64,000 nt of DNA, taken from positions 6,545,501 to 6,609,500 of the forward strand of contig CAMRHE010000035.1 in NCBI GenBank assembly GCA_947044405.1. Direction: 5' to 3'. The translations under genes were made by a program, and so were the position numbers. This document shows positions 10,908-24,144 of the stretch, piece after piece. The notes under the pieces were generated by a model. The model saw nothing but the letters and a program-made list of their open reading frames with translations, was not told the origin of the DNA and ran no database searches. Source of the stretch: Leptodactylus fallax (Eukaryota; Chordata; Amphibia; Anura; Leptodactylidae). Each line of letters begins with the position of its first letter. Positions within the stretch are counted from its first letter, which is position 1.

Positions 10908-11949
10908 CTGGAAAAAGCAAGATGATAAAAATAAGCACATTTGCTATCATCCATCATATAAAACCCCACATTTGATCAGTCCCTCACAGTGTGACTTTAA
11001 TTATTTCATTACACTAAAATAAAACACCTTTTTCATAAAGTACAATAAAATTCAGATACTAATGAATATTCAAACAAGGCCTTATTATGCTCATAAACTA
11101 TAATCGAAATGTAAATTAAAGTGCAAACAGCAGAAGACAGCATTGTTGGAGTTAGTGCAAACAGGAATTGATGGGATTATACTGACAATTAAGCAAATGA
11201 ATTCTAATTAAACCAAAAATCGCAGGCTTTCAGATTAATCTCTTGTGATACATTGACAGACCAAATATTTATTATACATGAAAATAGCACAACAAAACAA
11301 CAGATAAAAACATTTTATGGCCATTTGGAGTATTAAATGTATTGAAGTATGCCAATTATCCGATAACAACTTCACTTAATCACCATACATATCCTTTGAC
11401 CTAATAGTGAAACCTGGGAAATATAATACTAAGTGATATATAGCATGGCTGCATACAATATAAATATACCATTACCGTCACTATACAGTTTTCGTAACAT
11501 TCAGCTACTTGTTTCCATTACTATGTACCTGTACAGTATTACCACACACATAACTATCATGTTTGTATTACCTTAGAATGGACCAAAATAATAGCTTCAG
11601 GATAAAAGCAGACATCAATCAACCATGACAGCCCTAAAAATGTCACCAAAGATTGATCACAGCTTATATAGTTTACCATGATTTTACAACAGACCTATAT
11701 AGATCATTCATAGAATAATAAAGGTCTCCTAGATGCATGTTACTGTATGGCTTATCTGTTTTTAAACTTATTGAACATGTATGAATCTCCTTGAAACAAA
11801 TCCGCATCAGACAACATGATGCACAAAGCAAGCAACATATCTAATAACACGTTAGGGGAGTTTTATTAAAGTGAATCCCTCTTCATAAAGAGATGGCATA
11901 TTCATCAACCTTGTTTATCCCTGTAAACAGGGGCTCCCTGCCACCCAGC

Positions 11950-11982
11950 CTGTGATGACTCCATCAGGATGCTTGGGTCCCT
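11950..11982 (-). pseudogene. 33-bp fragment resembling the EPHA7 exon at 10783-10907
   Basis: These 33 bases match 10809-10841 of the EPHA7 FN3 exon at 29 positions, and all four differences are transitions. In the same strand it would read GPKHPDGVIT against EPEHPNGVIT. Similarity stops abruptly on both sides and there are no splice sites, so it is a displaced coding fragment and not an exon. It sits at the edge of an inverted-repeat structure (12020-12165). Confidence 0.5.
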
Positions 11983-12019
11983 CATTTTTCAAAGTGGTTG
12001 TGAACCCCAGTTCTTGCGA

Positions 12020-12165
12020 TACAGATGTAGCAGTCATTAAATGAACGTTCGTATCGTGTTTATGAACACTTGTTTGTTCACTTTGTATGACAGCTGCTGT
12101 TTCGAAATGCTCCACAGTGTGAAAATGGTGCATTGAATGTTCATTTAATAGCAGTTACATCTGTA
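12020..12165. repeat. Small inverted repeat, 31-bp arms
   Basis: tacagatgtagcagtcatta at 12020 pairs with the reverse complement ending at 12165; the 31-bp arms have about five mismatches and flank an 84-bp loop. A further outer pairing (cttgggtccctca near 11972 with tgagggcccagg near 12168) suggests the structure extends outward over the EPHA7-like fragment. Confidence 0.55.
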
Positions 12166-13770
12166 GGTGAGGGCCCAGGAGAGAGATTTGCATCTATTAG
12201 ATATATACAGTATGGCATTTTCTGTGGAAATGCCATAAATGTCCGAGATGAGAATACCACTTTAGTTTTGTAAATTGAATATCAATGACAAAGAAAAAAA
12301 TAGAATAAAAATAACCTATGACCCTCAACATACTGCTTCTTAAGCCAGTCTGATACAGGATATTGTATTTAGTACACACAAGGGTTATTCACTCAAGAGG
12401 TCCCTTTCGAAGAGAAGGAGGCCACCCTGAGGTGTACAATTTTAACTCAGCAGCTAAAGACTATTGTTATTGATTCTCCATTATTCTGTGCTGCATTGAT
12501 TATCTAGGTATCTGCCTAAATGGGACATCATGCTTCCAGCAGGTTTATGCAGTATTCATGAAATCATTCATCACCGTGAGGAGAAAGAACCTATTTTCAA
12601 ATATTTTGGACACGTCCTCTCCTATTAAAACGTGTGTACAGGGATTGGAAATCATCTTGAAATTATTAATGGCAACCAAAATTGCTTGCAATTTGCACCC
12701 CTTGGATTTTATTTAATCTCATCTTTTCTTGTTTCTTCAGTGACCTTATTTTACAGTGATTCTACTATTGCTCATCTCTGGTAATCGAGTGAAAAAAAAT
12801 CAATGCATTTACCCAGGGACACCACTTGACTCTAGGTCATAAGAAACAGACAAGGCATGCATGTTTAATTTAAATTCTTGTCCTGCTGCATTCTCATACT
12901 TGTAACCATTTCTCAAGCAGCAGTTATAGGGGGAAGTGAAATAGGTGTGAATTACAGATTCATCCCTGTGTCTCAAAATCTTCGATTAAGTGTTGTCTCC
13001 TTTTTTTCTGCATGTACATCAAAATGTAATAAGGTTCAACTGCACTCCCAGAAGCTGGATTTATGTTTTACATAAAAAATGTGGTTGCTTTATTACAACT
13101 CTACAGGTAAAATACCAGACTTCTGAAATACAAAAATAAGATTTTTCCTTTGAAGCTTGATAGTTTATATATTCCTTCATAGAAGACTTCATAGAAGAGA
13201 GTGAGAGAAGTGAAGGAGCACCAATTTACAAAAGGAATCTCTTTACAATGGTAGTTCATGCCACCACACTGCAGTACTGGGGGACCTGAGGCTGGCCAAT
13301 GCTGCAAAAACCACTCAGCAGCACATCTGCCAGGATTGCCGTGTGTCTCTCACAAAGGTTAAAAGCTGCTGGTGTAACGTACAGCAACAATTAAGATGTA
13401 GTACACCAGTGTGTCTCTAGCCTATACATTGCTGTTTCTTTTGCTACTTAGAATAGTCCACTGGAAGTTGTTTGTCCTGCTTCCATGCTTTCTTATGATG
13501 TGATAATGCCTTTGGAAAATGCTTGTAGAAGTTTTCCCCACCCATGGGGAAAGGCAATGGGCCAATCTAAACTATGGCCCCTCCTTGAAAAGGAACACAA
13601 ACCAAAAAAATTGAATGATAAAAATAAACAGGAAGTAAAGTTGCCTTCATTGATTGTCATTCTGCAACACTGTCTGAATGATCCTGACATAGTCTTGTCG
13701 ATGTCCTAAAAGATTACAGGGATCAATCTGCTAAAGGGGACAGATTTAATGATCTTCTGCGTGACTGAAG

Positions 13771-14000
13771 ACAGGGTGAAGGGGGCAGGCTCCTGCTCCA
13801 GACAGTTGTCTTACAGCCAGACACAGGGCAATGAGGATGAAAAAGGGAATATGACTGAACTCCTGGGACACTGAAAGCTTCCTTATACATTTCTCGCTTT
13901 TACTTGTAATATGAGATAATATAGAACCAAGGGAAAGGAGGAGTTAAAGGGAGGAAGAGATGAAATATTTAATAGTTTCTTTAACAGTACACATGTACTG
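13771..14000. repeat. Diverged interspersed repeat, copy 1
   Basis: This segment shares an ordered series of blocks with 19840-20010: acaggg..., ggctcctgc, cttacagccaga, 'aaatcctg/aactcctg', then a ...gaggaag... block and 'gaaatattttaat'. The identity is moderate, so this is an old repeat family. No coding content is seen. Confidence 0.5.
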
Positions 14001-15562
14001 GTACATACATTGGTTGGTTGACTGGTTCTAAGTATGAAAATAGGAGATTTTTGGTGTATGCATCTATTCCACCACAAGACAAACAATTTTGTTTATGTGG
14101 TAGGTCAGAATGTGCATCATCCAGATAAAAATAGAAGTTGGCAACTAATAGGTGAATGCATCACAAAAATGTCAGCACCATCAGTCTCTTGCTCTTATAA
14201 CTTGCATTGTGCTGTAAAGGATTATATTGTCAAACAGAGAGAGTTGTTTTCTAATGAAAAGCAAATGTTAGATTGGGCATTAACCCATTTCCACCAATAA
14301 GCAATCAGTTATGATCAAACACATGTCTAATAAGTTTAATAGTAAAGGTTAACTAGCCTCTATAGATAACGCAGCTTAGCAATTTGTCTTTCAATAATTC
14401 CTGAAGCTTTACAATGCATTGCTGTGAAGCGAATCTCAACTCTCAAGGCAGCTAAATAATAAGCGAGACTAGATCTTTAAGGACCCAGAAAGAGCGATGA
14501 ACTTCTACGCAGCTGGGTTCCATAAAATTCATGGAGAAAATAGCTCATTTATCACTCTGTGCTGTGCATTTAAACTCATGTGCCCTGCCATAAGCTTCCT
14601 TGGCAAGAAACTTTACAAAGAATTAAATGGGTCCATGCAGGGGTATTAACTGTCCAGCAGGTGTTCAATAAAATATTTTAATGTACAAAGCAGCGACAGC
14701 ATGTACATTTTAGCATAAGGAAAATTCCTTATAGTAAAATGTAAAATGACCAGCAAGTTTTTATCTTGATAACAGATGATAATAATAGAAAAATATGTTT
14801 CCTTTTACTGAAACAGTAGTATATTTATTTTCATGCTGGGAGCAATAGAAATGTGTACATTTCTTAACTAATATGTTTGCAATTACTATTATGTGTATAC
14901 CTGTCTACCAGTATGGGTTTTACCCACTTTAATATATATAGCACATACTGATTTTGACAGATTAAACCAGAACTATTCTTTTAAACAAAGTGCTATATGG
15001 GCTTACAGTCTAAAGAAATTGGCTATAAAGATCACAATTTTAGTCTAATATGAACAATATTCAGTCTTTGTGATGGATAGTGATTGTGCTCAAAAAGGGC
15101 TCCACAGGAGCCTCGTGTGATACTGCACAAAAGCTAAGTATATGGAACCAAAACAAGTTATTAAACTTGTTCCACTGAAAACTGTGGATCATGCAGCCAT
15201 TACACGAATTTGGTAATATGTGTAACTTAAAGTGGTTTTCCAGATGGAAGTTTTTTTTAGAGCCAAAATAAAATATAAGTAGCCCGTGCCTCAGCAATTC
15301 CCCACTTCTGCCATTGCCTGGGTCATGGAGCTGCTCTCCACTACCTGGTTCTTGTCTTGACACAAAGGAAATTGCTGAAAATGCTTTTTCAGCCATTCAA
15401 TGACTGCAGCTGTCCCCCACCTTAGTCACTGATAGTCACAAATTTGTGACAAGAAAAAAAAAAAAAAAAAGGATCACATTTAATGCATGTGTGTTCTGAA
15501 GCATTTTACACATTTGTAATAATCATTTTCAAATTATCTAGGCTGCAGAAAAACAACCATTA

Positions 15563-15885
15563 GGCTAAGGCCCCACATAGTGAAACCCAGAAAAAAACAC
15601 GATGCGTAAAAAAACGTGTCGGAAAACTCACCATGTTTTTTCGCAGCATTTTAATTGCAAATTCGCAGAGTTTTCTTCTGAAGACTTTCTGCAAGTATTA
15701 TACCTACTGTATATGGAAAACGCCAGCGTTTCTGCAGTTATAATTGACATCCTGTGAGTGATTCTGAAATCGCAGCTTTTCCGCTGTAGATTTTTTTCTG
15801 CAATCTGTGGATGGGATTAGCCAAAATCCCATTCACTTTGCAGGTACTGTAAAACGCTGTGTTTTTGCAATGTGGGGCCACGGCC
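15563..15885. mobile_element. MITE, GGCTAAGGCCCC family, long subtype
   Basis: The element opens with ggctaaggccccacatag after TTA (15560-15562) and closes with ...tgtggggccacggcc before TTA (15886-15888). The 3-bp TTA duplication is intact. The interior shares the attatacct, gctgtagattttt and 'gggattagccaaaatccca' blocks with the other long-subtype copies. Confidence 0.75.
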
Positions 15886-15945
15886 TTAGCCAGACTTTGC
15901 TGTAAGACAATAGAAATTATAAAATGCACTATAAACAGTGTTTTA

Positions 15946-16145
15946 GTCTAAGGCCCCACGTTGCAGATTTTGTGTTTTTTTTCAACCAACGCCAGGAGTG
16001 GACTGAGCAGAATGGATAAGTGTAAGTGCTTCCCTATATATTTCCAATTCCTAGTGTAGCCACTCTTTGCTCTGGCTCCAAAAACCACCACAAAATCTGC
16101 AGCAAAAAAAAAAAAAATGCTTTTCTGCAACGTGGGGCCTTAGTC
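15946..16145. mobile_element. MITE, GGCTAAGGCCCC family, short subtype
   Basis: This 200-bp copy begins gtctaaggccccacgttgca and ends with its inverted form gcaacgtggggccttagtc. It is flanked by TTA (15943-15945 and 16146-16148). It carries the internal inverted pair 'cgccaggagtgga' / 'tttgctctggctccaaaaac' seen in the other short copies. Confidence 0.75.
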
Positions 16146-16420
16146 TTAGGGATTTTTAAGGATTTTATTCTCACTTTTGGTGTATTTTTTTGGTGCCATT
16201 GTATTTTTTTTAAAAACGCATAATGCTCTAGATTTTGCATCTTTTTCATATATTTTCCCATACACTTGTCTATTAAATATAAAAACATGACAAAAACAAA
16301 TTTTGATGATATTTTTTTACAAGCTCCAAAAAAACTAGCATCCAAAGTCTAATCAGAACAGGCACGCCAGCGCAGGAAACAGTAAGTAATGCTTTTTTTT
16401 TTATTTTACAACATACTGGT

Positions 16421-16461
16421 CACTTTAAAAACAATTAAACTTCAATCAGGACAACCCCTTT
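16421..16461. repeat. Right end of a TTAA-ended MITE
   Basis: The sequence aggacaacccctttaa marks the right end of the TTAAAGGGGTTGTCC family seen complete elsewhere. No matching left end was identified, so this is a partial copy. Confidence 0.4.
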
Positions 16462-18566
16462 AATGCACATTTTTAGATCTTTTGTTTCTATGATTAATTA
16501 TTACGTCTAAACTAATTTTAAAGCGACACTTCAGAATTTTTATTTATTTTTGTAACATGCATCTAGGTAGATTCAATCAGCAATATGCTATTGCTGATGC
16601 TGTCACCCATGTCTAGGTACCTGTACCCATTTCTGTAAAAAACACTACAGAGTTTACACTAAAATATACCTTTCAGGACCTTAGGCTGTGAGAATTATGT
16701 CACCAAAAATCCTGGAAGCTGCAGCTAATAGCACTGGGGAAGGCAATGGGAGCATGGTAACCTGACTGTGAGAGATGTGGGTCTAGGGAGCAGATTATTT
16801 GAGAGGCAGAGGAAGAGGAAGGAAGCATCTTCAAAAGAGGAGTTAGGGCAGAAGACTAGGGGATAGACTTTAATAAGGCTCAGATCATTTGGCACTTGTC
16901 AATAGTATCTGTAGGCAGAAGAGGGAGATCTCCTTTTTCATAGCAACCCATCCTAGAAAGAAAAGGTCACACTGTGTTTATGTGACTTATTGTAGAAGGG
17001 GAAAATCAGGATAAGGAAGGACACTGTGAGTATACAACTATTGAAGGGGTGGTCTTTCAGAAAATATAATGAGTCAAAACAAAATCACTGGCGGGTCCCC
17101 TTAATTTCCTAATATGAAATTCACGTACTCAAAAAATATATATTTAGGATCTAATAATTCTAAAAACAATTGAAACACCAAAAATGTTTACTTATGATAA
17201 CTCAAATGAGAATAACATATACTGTATATTAATTCCACTCCACAGATTGTGAGGCTAAGTAGTGTTTCTTTAAATAAAGCGGTAAGAAGCCTTTCTGTTG
17301 GACAGATGCAGCATTACCAGTTTTCTGCTTTCAGGATCATGTTTCCTTAATCAACGCCTTTCAATACCCCAGACTTATTCATATTGTTTAAATCTGAAAA
17401 GAAGTGTCTATATGTTCTGGAATCAATCCGGCTATTTAACAACCCATTTCTGTATGACATGATGACCGCCAAGCATGAAACTCAATACAAAAGGGAAGCC
17501 TACTGTATGGTCAAACAGCTGTCAAGTATAGAGCCACCCGTTAGCTTACTGAATTACCAGTGTCACTTTGCTCTTGTAATGAAAAACAAATGCTTTAACT
17601 AAACCTGCATTACATGTTGAGTAGGTCATTGTTTAGCTTTGCTTATGTATGCAATTGCAAAAACTAGTGTTTAAATAAACTAGCACATGATAAAAAATTT
17701 AAAAAATTAGGTTTAGCTAGATTACAAGAATTTATAAAACCGTCAGTTACAAAATACTGTTTCTTTTGACAATCAGGCCAATACATTTTTTTTTATATAC
17801 AGTATGGTATTTTTGTCATATGATGGACAACTCTATTTGGCTGTGTTTAGTATCTAGTAATATACTAGAACCAAAGCTCTTCTCTGTGTATACCACCATT
17901 CTTTATTATACATGTATTATAGCTCTGTTATAACAACTTTGCACTTGCAGGAGTCAGCTAAGGGTAGCTATATATATACAGTAGCAAATTCTGCAACTTT
18001 TCATATGCAAGAGACTGTGTGTAATAATACTGATAGCATACAAACAATAACCAGTAGAGAAACCCCCATGATAAGGAAATGTTGGGTTTTATTTTGCTGC
18101 AATAGTAACATTGTTTTTCCTACAAAATAATTTCAGTTCTATGTGTAAAAGGCCAGATCAGGCAAAAAACCCAGACATGGGCTGATAGTGAAACGTGTTT
18201 GACCAGGGACGCAATCTGTACATACAGTAAACACATCCTCAAATAGGTCAGATAATGTAAAACTGGTTGCTTAAAACCATGAGTCAGCAGAAACATTTGT
18301 GTAAGGTCAGGAAACAATAATCCTACTGATAATCTGTGAAGCTGTAAGAACAAAACAATGGTTTTTACAAAGATGAAAATGTTCTGAAATGATCTGACAG
18401 AAAATTTGCTTCAAATGGTATCTTGTCACTAGTCATTATCTGTTGTGCCATTTATAAAGAAGTGTCCATGTGGGTAATGCAAATTATTGTAAGAAATTTC
18501 TATGTTAAAATTTCAACCTAGAAAAATACATTTCATGCAAGCTATCTACAACCATTATGAGTTGTA

Positions 18567-18938
18567 CAGATGCATCTCAATAAATTAGAATATTTTTGAA
18601 ACGTTCATTCATTTCAATAATTCAGTAATACAATTCATAGTCAGCGTCTTCCATGATTGTGTGTCCTACTGAACCAGACTGAGGGACCATTTAAAGGCTT
18701 AGGAAACCTTGGCAGGTGACACACTGCATTTACAATACTGAACTTTTTTACAATATTCTAATTTTCTTAGATTTGGGTTTTCATTACCTGTAATCCATAA
18801 TCAACATTTACAGAAATAAAACACTTGAAATCGAACACTGTGTGTAAAGAATCTAGAAAATATCGGAGGTCGCTTTTTAATTTAATTTCTGAAATAAATA
18901 AACGTTTCAAAATATTGTAATTTATTGAGATGCACCTG
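18567..18938. mobile_element. Tc1/mariner-type MITE, copy A (372 bp)
   Basis: The terminal inverted repeats read cagatgcatctcaataaatt on the left and, inverted, caggtgcatctcaataaatt on the right, and pair imperfectly for about 40 bp. TA duplications flank the element (18565-18566 and 18939-18940). There is no transposase. It has the same length and nearly the same sequence as copy B at 31908-32279, and a shorter relative lies at 52632. Confidence 0.85.
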
Positions 18939-19839
18939 TATAAACTTAAAATCTTCAGTATTTTGTACCAACAGTAGCAGCACTGAAATGTTAGAATGTT
19001 AGGTTTAGCCTTCTTTTTCTTTTTTTGCTTCAAGAATTTTAACAAGATGTCTCACAGTATGTATCCATCCCAGGAATTAATAAAACAAGTGACAAACAAA
19101 TAACAAGTGAAAATAGATAAGCCTTTATTCTCTGTCACATAGCAGAAGGTTTGCGAATAGCAGCATTCCTTCACAAACATCCACTGAAATGAAATCCAGC
19201 AAACTGCAATGAAGTAGTAAAAAACTGTAGTAGCTACTTTAATGTAAAGAAAAATTCCAGTCACAGAAAAAGGATCACGTAGGAGCACATTTACTAATGC
19301 TGACATTTATGGAAATGAAGCGGTTGGACTGATTTTGGCAATTTCATAAAACATTTTGCACACTTTTAACTATATGACAGTGAGTAAATAAAATCTGCAC
19401 CTGCTATAAATTGGAGTATGTTTTCTCTACTATTTGCAAGATTTTCACCTACTAAACATAATGTGGTTTAACTAAGTTTCCTTCGGAGACACCTGTCTTC
19501 AGCAAGCACCAAGAAAAGGCATAAATTTTACTGGTACAATGTTGCACGTGATAACATGTTACATTTTAGAAGCACAATGTACTCAGAAATCTACTATATT
19601 ATGCTAAAAAGAACATTAGACCTAGAAATGAAGGATAAAAGTTAGATAATATTAGATAATATTGCCTACAATGTTTTTCAGACTGCAGAGTGTTCTGCAT
19701 GTACCTGAAACAAACTGTCTTGCAGAGATTCTTGGGAGAACAAAAGTGTTAAACGCCTACTAATCTGTAACATTTTAGGCAGGGAGTTGACAGCCGGGAT
19801 TAACAATGTATGTTTAACAATGTGTGTTTTCTACTACAA

Positions 19840-20010
19840 ACAGGGCAGAGAGTAGGGGCTCCTGCCAGTAGTCTTACAGCCAGAAAACTGATAAGAAAGA
19901 CTGGGAACATAGATGAAATCCTGAAACACAGAAAATTTCTCATGTTTAGTTATATCTAAAACAGGATAAAAAAGTAAAATGAGGAAGTGCTAGGAAATAT
20001 TTTAATGTAT
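19840..20010. repeat. Diverged interspersed repeat, copy 2
   Basis: This is the partner of the repeat at 13771-14000, in the same orientation and block order (ggctcctgc, gtcttacagccaga, gaggaag, gaaatattttaat). It has no coding content. Confidence 0.5.
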
Positions 20011-22098
20011 TTTGTATCTTTAGTGTTCCTATAATAAATTTTTTTCTAAATATACATGTAAGGGCTTTGTGCCCCTCACATCCATACTTATGGAATTATT
20101 TCTACAATGTTATCAGTTTGTTATTTCCAAGTAATTCTTTTTCACATTACATAATGTGTCAGTCATACATCTTTCTATACATAGGTATGAATTGGTAAGT
20201 ATCCACAGCTGAGTGAATAAAGGTGGAGCAAAGAGCTATACCATCACCAACCTGCATTACAACTAAACAATAACAGCAAAACCGCTACTAAAACCGAATT
20301 ATCTATAAGACATTTTGCTGCTGTGACGTACTGGTGAAAAGAATCCACCAGAATGTTGGAGTATGTGACCTAACTGAAATCAAAGATAAGAGGTTTATAC
20401 AATTCCATACTACAGATATCAAGTGTCATATCACAGTTACATTCATAATGACTCGCAGTGCTGTATAATAATTCTAAATACAGTTATATGTGTTAAGGTT
20501 TAGTTCCAATTTCACTTTGTTTTATATTTCTTGGTGATATTTACATACGTCATAGCTAACACGCATCATAACAGTAAAAATAAAATAAGAAATCAAGAGC
20601 AAGTGAGATTAATGTAATCAATGTTACTAAAAGCACACTTGTTTAGCTAGCTTGCAGACTTTCCTGTTGTTAGATGACAGCATGCTGCTTAAAAATCATT
20701 AGCGGATTCGCTTGACTCTTTTACAAACGCAGTTGTCAGCTCATTGTCCACTTTCTCTACAACTGTCAACATTGGTATCAATCAGGTCTGATCTTATGTC
20801 GCATTGCATATAAAAGTGCTAAAACTGATTCCCAATGCAGACGCCAATGTTTCTCCTTCAATGGGTTTTGACATATCTGGCACAAATCTGAAGCTTTACA
20901 AACATGCTGTAGTGATGGCAAATTCTCACAGAGAAGGACTAAATGCTATTGATACCTTCTTTGACTTATTTTTAAATTTTACTGAAAACCAACAGCAGTC
21001 CATGTATATTCTTCCTCTCTTTCCTGGAGACAGTCGCTGGAGCAGATGCTGATGTTCACCTGACATTGTATTTGTAAGCAATTTGTCATCAGATAAATGT
21101 ATGCCACCTGCTACTGAACAAGAGATTTGAACCCAGAGGCTCTGCATTTTGGTAATGTTTCCCAAAGGCAAGGAGACATCTTTATTCCTTGCGGCCTTCT
21201 CATGTGTGCTTTTCCCTTATTCTATTATTCATCATTTGTGACACGTGTCACTTACAGCCGTCATGTCTGTGATTCACTTACACAAATATCTTTTCAAACA
21301 GACTGGAAGTAGAGGTGAGCAATTACAAGAAATTAAAAAAAAAAGAAAATCTTTGAAAGCTTGAATTCATTTCACTTCAAACACCAATGCTCTTGACATG
21401 AAAGTATATATAAATGTCAGGCATGGTGTGCAGTTTTTGTCAAATTTATTATTTATGAATGTAAAAAAAAGAGCGCAATGCAGAATCAGAGAATAGTATA
21501 AATCCTTAAAAGAAATGTATCATTGGAAAAAATGATATTTCAATCAAGTTTTTGATTCAAAGCATTTCTTGTAATTTATTTTTTTATTGTGACTATACAC
21601 ATGAAAACATCTTAAAATATTTCACTTTTCACACTAGAACACAGACAAGTGTGCAAAAACTAACATTACTTAGCTGACATTCTTGATTTCCTTTTCAACC
21701 CTGTGTAGCATTTGACAAAACCAGAAGAGCCATCTCACTTTCATTACAGGGTGGATGATTTCATTGCATAAGACAATGGTATTGAAATACTGGAAGATTA
21801 GATAATGTAGTAAAACCATTTTAGTTTTACAATGTAGTAAAACCATATACCCATCTTGTGTGCCACTTTCTGGTCTCTGGGGACAGTGGCGTAACTAAAG
21901 TCTTGTGGGCCCCGATGCAAACTTTTGTCCAGAGCCCTTACCCAGTCCCTAGAGTGAATTCTTGATAGTGACGGTTACGGGTGCTGCAGCGATATCTCAG
22001 ATACTTGAAAGAGATACAGCTTTAGTACCCACAACTGCAGTTATCAAGAATACTGTGAGTGAGCAGCGCAGCACCCGGCATGTAAACAATACTGGGAC

Positions 22099-22205
22099 AG
22101 TATAATATTATTTATTTATTTTGCTTACTTATATAGCGCCATCATATTCCACAGCGCTTTACAGACATTGACAGTCACTGTCCCATATAGGGCTCACAAT
22201 ACGCT
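22099..22205 (-). repeat. LINE/SINE-type 3' end fragment
   Basis: The motif atatagcgccatcatattcc followed by acagcgctttacagacattg and ...gggctcacaat recurs, diverged, at 43180 and 44010. The A/T-rich left side suggests the tail of a retroposon inserted in minus orientation. The family name is not certain. Confidence 0.45.
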
Positions 22206-22450
22206 CCCCAGTGGCCCCCACCCAGTATTACGTGCTCCACAGTGGCCCCCAAACAGAATTATGTGCTCCACAGTGGCCCCCACACAGTATTACGTGCTCT
22301 GCAGTGGCCTCCACACAGTATTCTGTGCTCCACAGTGGTCCCCACACAGTATTATATGCTCACAATGACCCCCACAGTATTATATGCTCACAGTGGCCCC
22401 CATGCAGTATTTTATGCTCATAGAGGCCCCGCACAGTATTATATGCTCCT
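22198..22450. repeat. Minisatellite, unit about 32 bp
   Basis: About eight imperfect copies of a unit like cagtggcccccacacagtat followed by tatgtgctcca lie in tandem. Open frames across it (QYYVLHSGPHT...) are by-products of the repeat. The unit is clearly related to the tandem repeat inside the element at 46815-49948. Confidence 0.85.
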
Positions 22451-22970
22451 AAGAGCCACCCCCCTCCTAGAACCGGTGTTATTATTATACTCTCAGACCC
22501 CAGATTATAATAAGTAGAGGCCCAGGAGAAGTGATTAAAAATAACAAATACTTATACTCACCTTGTCTCTCCTCTTCAGGGCATCCTCGCTCCGTCCTGC
22601 TGTCTGCAGCATCCTCTTATGTCTGACAACTGAGGTCTCGCGCTCCAGCGGTCACGTGGGGTGCGATGACGTCATTACGCCATTACCAGCAAGAAGAGCC
22701 CCGAGTACAGGTGAGTATAAGTATTTTTTTATTTATATACACCTCCCCTGGGCTGGCAGCTATGGGAAAGGGGCCTGGCCATACTTGATCACTTCCCAAA
22801 GACTGTATAAGTCTAAAAATAGTTCTCTAGCTAAAACAAACATTAACTGCAGCGGCAAAAATCCAATACAGTAGCTGCAATGAAAGCTACAAAAATAAAA
22901 ACAATAAATGGATATAAATAATGAAATAAAATAATAAGCACACTTGGCCAGATTTACTAATACTATCAAA

Positions 22971-23262
22971 GGCTAAGGCCTAACGTAGAGAGCCACAGCA
23001 AAAAAAATGCTGTGGAAAAGACTGCGGCGGAAAAGCATTGCGTTTTTTTCCACAGCGTTTTTACAGAAAGACTGAATTTTCCTCTGTGGACTTTCTGCCC
23101 CTCTTATACCTATACAGAAAACGCCAGCGTTTCCATAGGTATAATTGACATGCTGCGATTTTCAAAAATACAAATGCATTACAAAACGCAGCTTTTCCTC
23201 TGCAGATTTTTCTCTGCAAGTAAAGTAAAACATAGGGTTTTTGCAACTTGGGGCCGAGCACT
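22971..23262. mobile_element. MITE, GGCTAAGGCCCC family, long subtype, degraded
   Basis: It starts ggctaaggcctaacgtagag and ends ttgcaacttggggccgagca. The interior holds cgccagcgtttccataggta, 'taattgacatgctgcgattt' and 'tttctgcccctcttatacct', which are the long-subtype blocks. Confidence 0.65.
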
Positions 23263-23722
23263 AAAGGGCCCAGGCCTAAAAGTTTGACAGTTCAAAATTA
23301 AGAGTAGACCACCTTAGAATGTGCCAGATGTATCATAGTGTCTGATACTAAATGATAAATGTGTTGTATTATTAGATTGTCTAGTCTAATTTTACCTCTC
23401 ATATTATTAGTTGGCTTAGCTTATACCAGAAAAAGGAACATTTTGCTTATTTAGTCCCAATTTTGTGTGAACTGATAGATTATATGCCAGAAAAATGCAG
23501 CAAAATTTTAGTGCATGTTTGGTATATGGTATTTCAACTTAGGTTATGACCACTTCAAGCAAAGCCAAGCCCCTTTGCCAAGATGTCACATCCTATTTTT
23601 CGCAATAAAAAGCCTAAAAACTGTTTAAAACACTTGATGTGCAAAGCATGGTTCAAATGACTCCAAAATCATAGTGCACTTTGCATAATAAGTCTACCCC
23701 ACTATATGTATTTTGCATTTAA

Positions 23723-24144
23723 AGGGTTATTCCCATCTCAAGGATCCTATTTTAACTGCTTTCTTATGTAAATTCAAGAGTTCCTAAATATATTGATTTA
23801 GCAATGCTGCTTCGTTTGCCTGCTATGTAAATTATTCCTCCCTATTGTTTATACAATGTTGTTGAGGAACCCAGCTTGTACCTCTCCTTATCTAGCACTA
23901 TAGGAGGGATGATGTGACTCTCTACTCTCTGGAGGTGAGGGAGGCTGAGTTCTCTAGATTAAGCTTGCTTTCAGAGCTGTTATCTTCTGCTAATTGGGGT
24001 ATCTCTCTATGTAAACACAAAGACAACACTGAGTTTAGTGCAAGTCTATTGTCAATCCTGACAGCATGTATACGTTTTTTGTTGTAGAAGTGAGAAAATG
24101 AGATAGCAGGCAGACTGGTGAGAGAGGTAAATGGGAAAACCCCT
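23723..24144. mobile_element. TTAA-flanked MITE (piggyBac-like ends), 422 bp
   Basis: TTAA lies at 23719-23722 and 24145-24148. The inverted ends are agggttattcccat and, inverted from the right, aggggttttcccat. There is no coding sequence. The TTAA target with short inverted ends is consistent with mobilisation by a piggyBac-type transposase; this is inference. Confidence 0.65.

Larger units (their letters stand above)
21885..22760. mobile_element. hAT-like nonautonomous element, left end with minisatellite interior
   Basis: It begins cagtggcgtaactaaagtct and continues gggccccgatgcaaactttt, a pattern of 'gcgtaactaa...gggcccc' also seen at 45497. I did not find a matching right end or duplicated target, so the right limit is approximate and 'hAT-like' is inference. 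Inside are a LINE/SINE-type tail (22099-22200), a minisatellite (22198-22450) and a CpG-rich core. The core contains CACGTG (22654-22659) and TGACGTCA (22668-22675), followed by acaggtgagtata at 22707. Confidence 0.5.

Noticed and set aside
20804..21052. Plus-strand frame of 82 codons in apparently unique sequence
   Set aside because: No similarity recognised and no flanking splice sites of quality; a frame of this length is expected by chance.
22168..22517. Three overlapping plus-strand frames repeating QYYVLHSGPHT
   Set aside because: Minisatellite artefact; all three frames read the same repeat unit.
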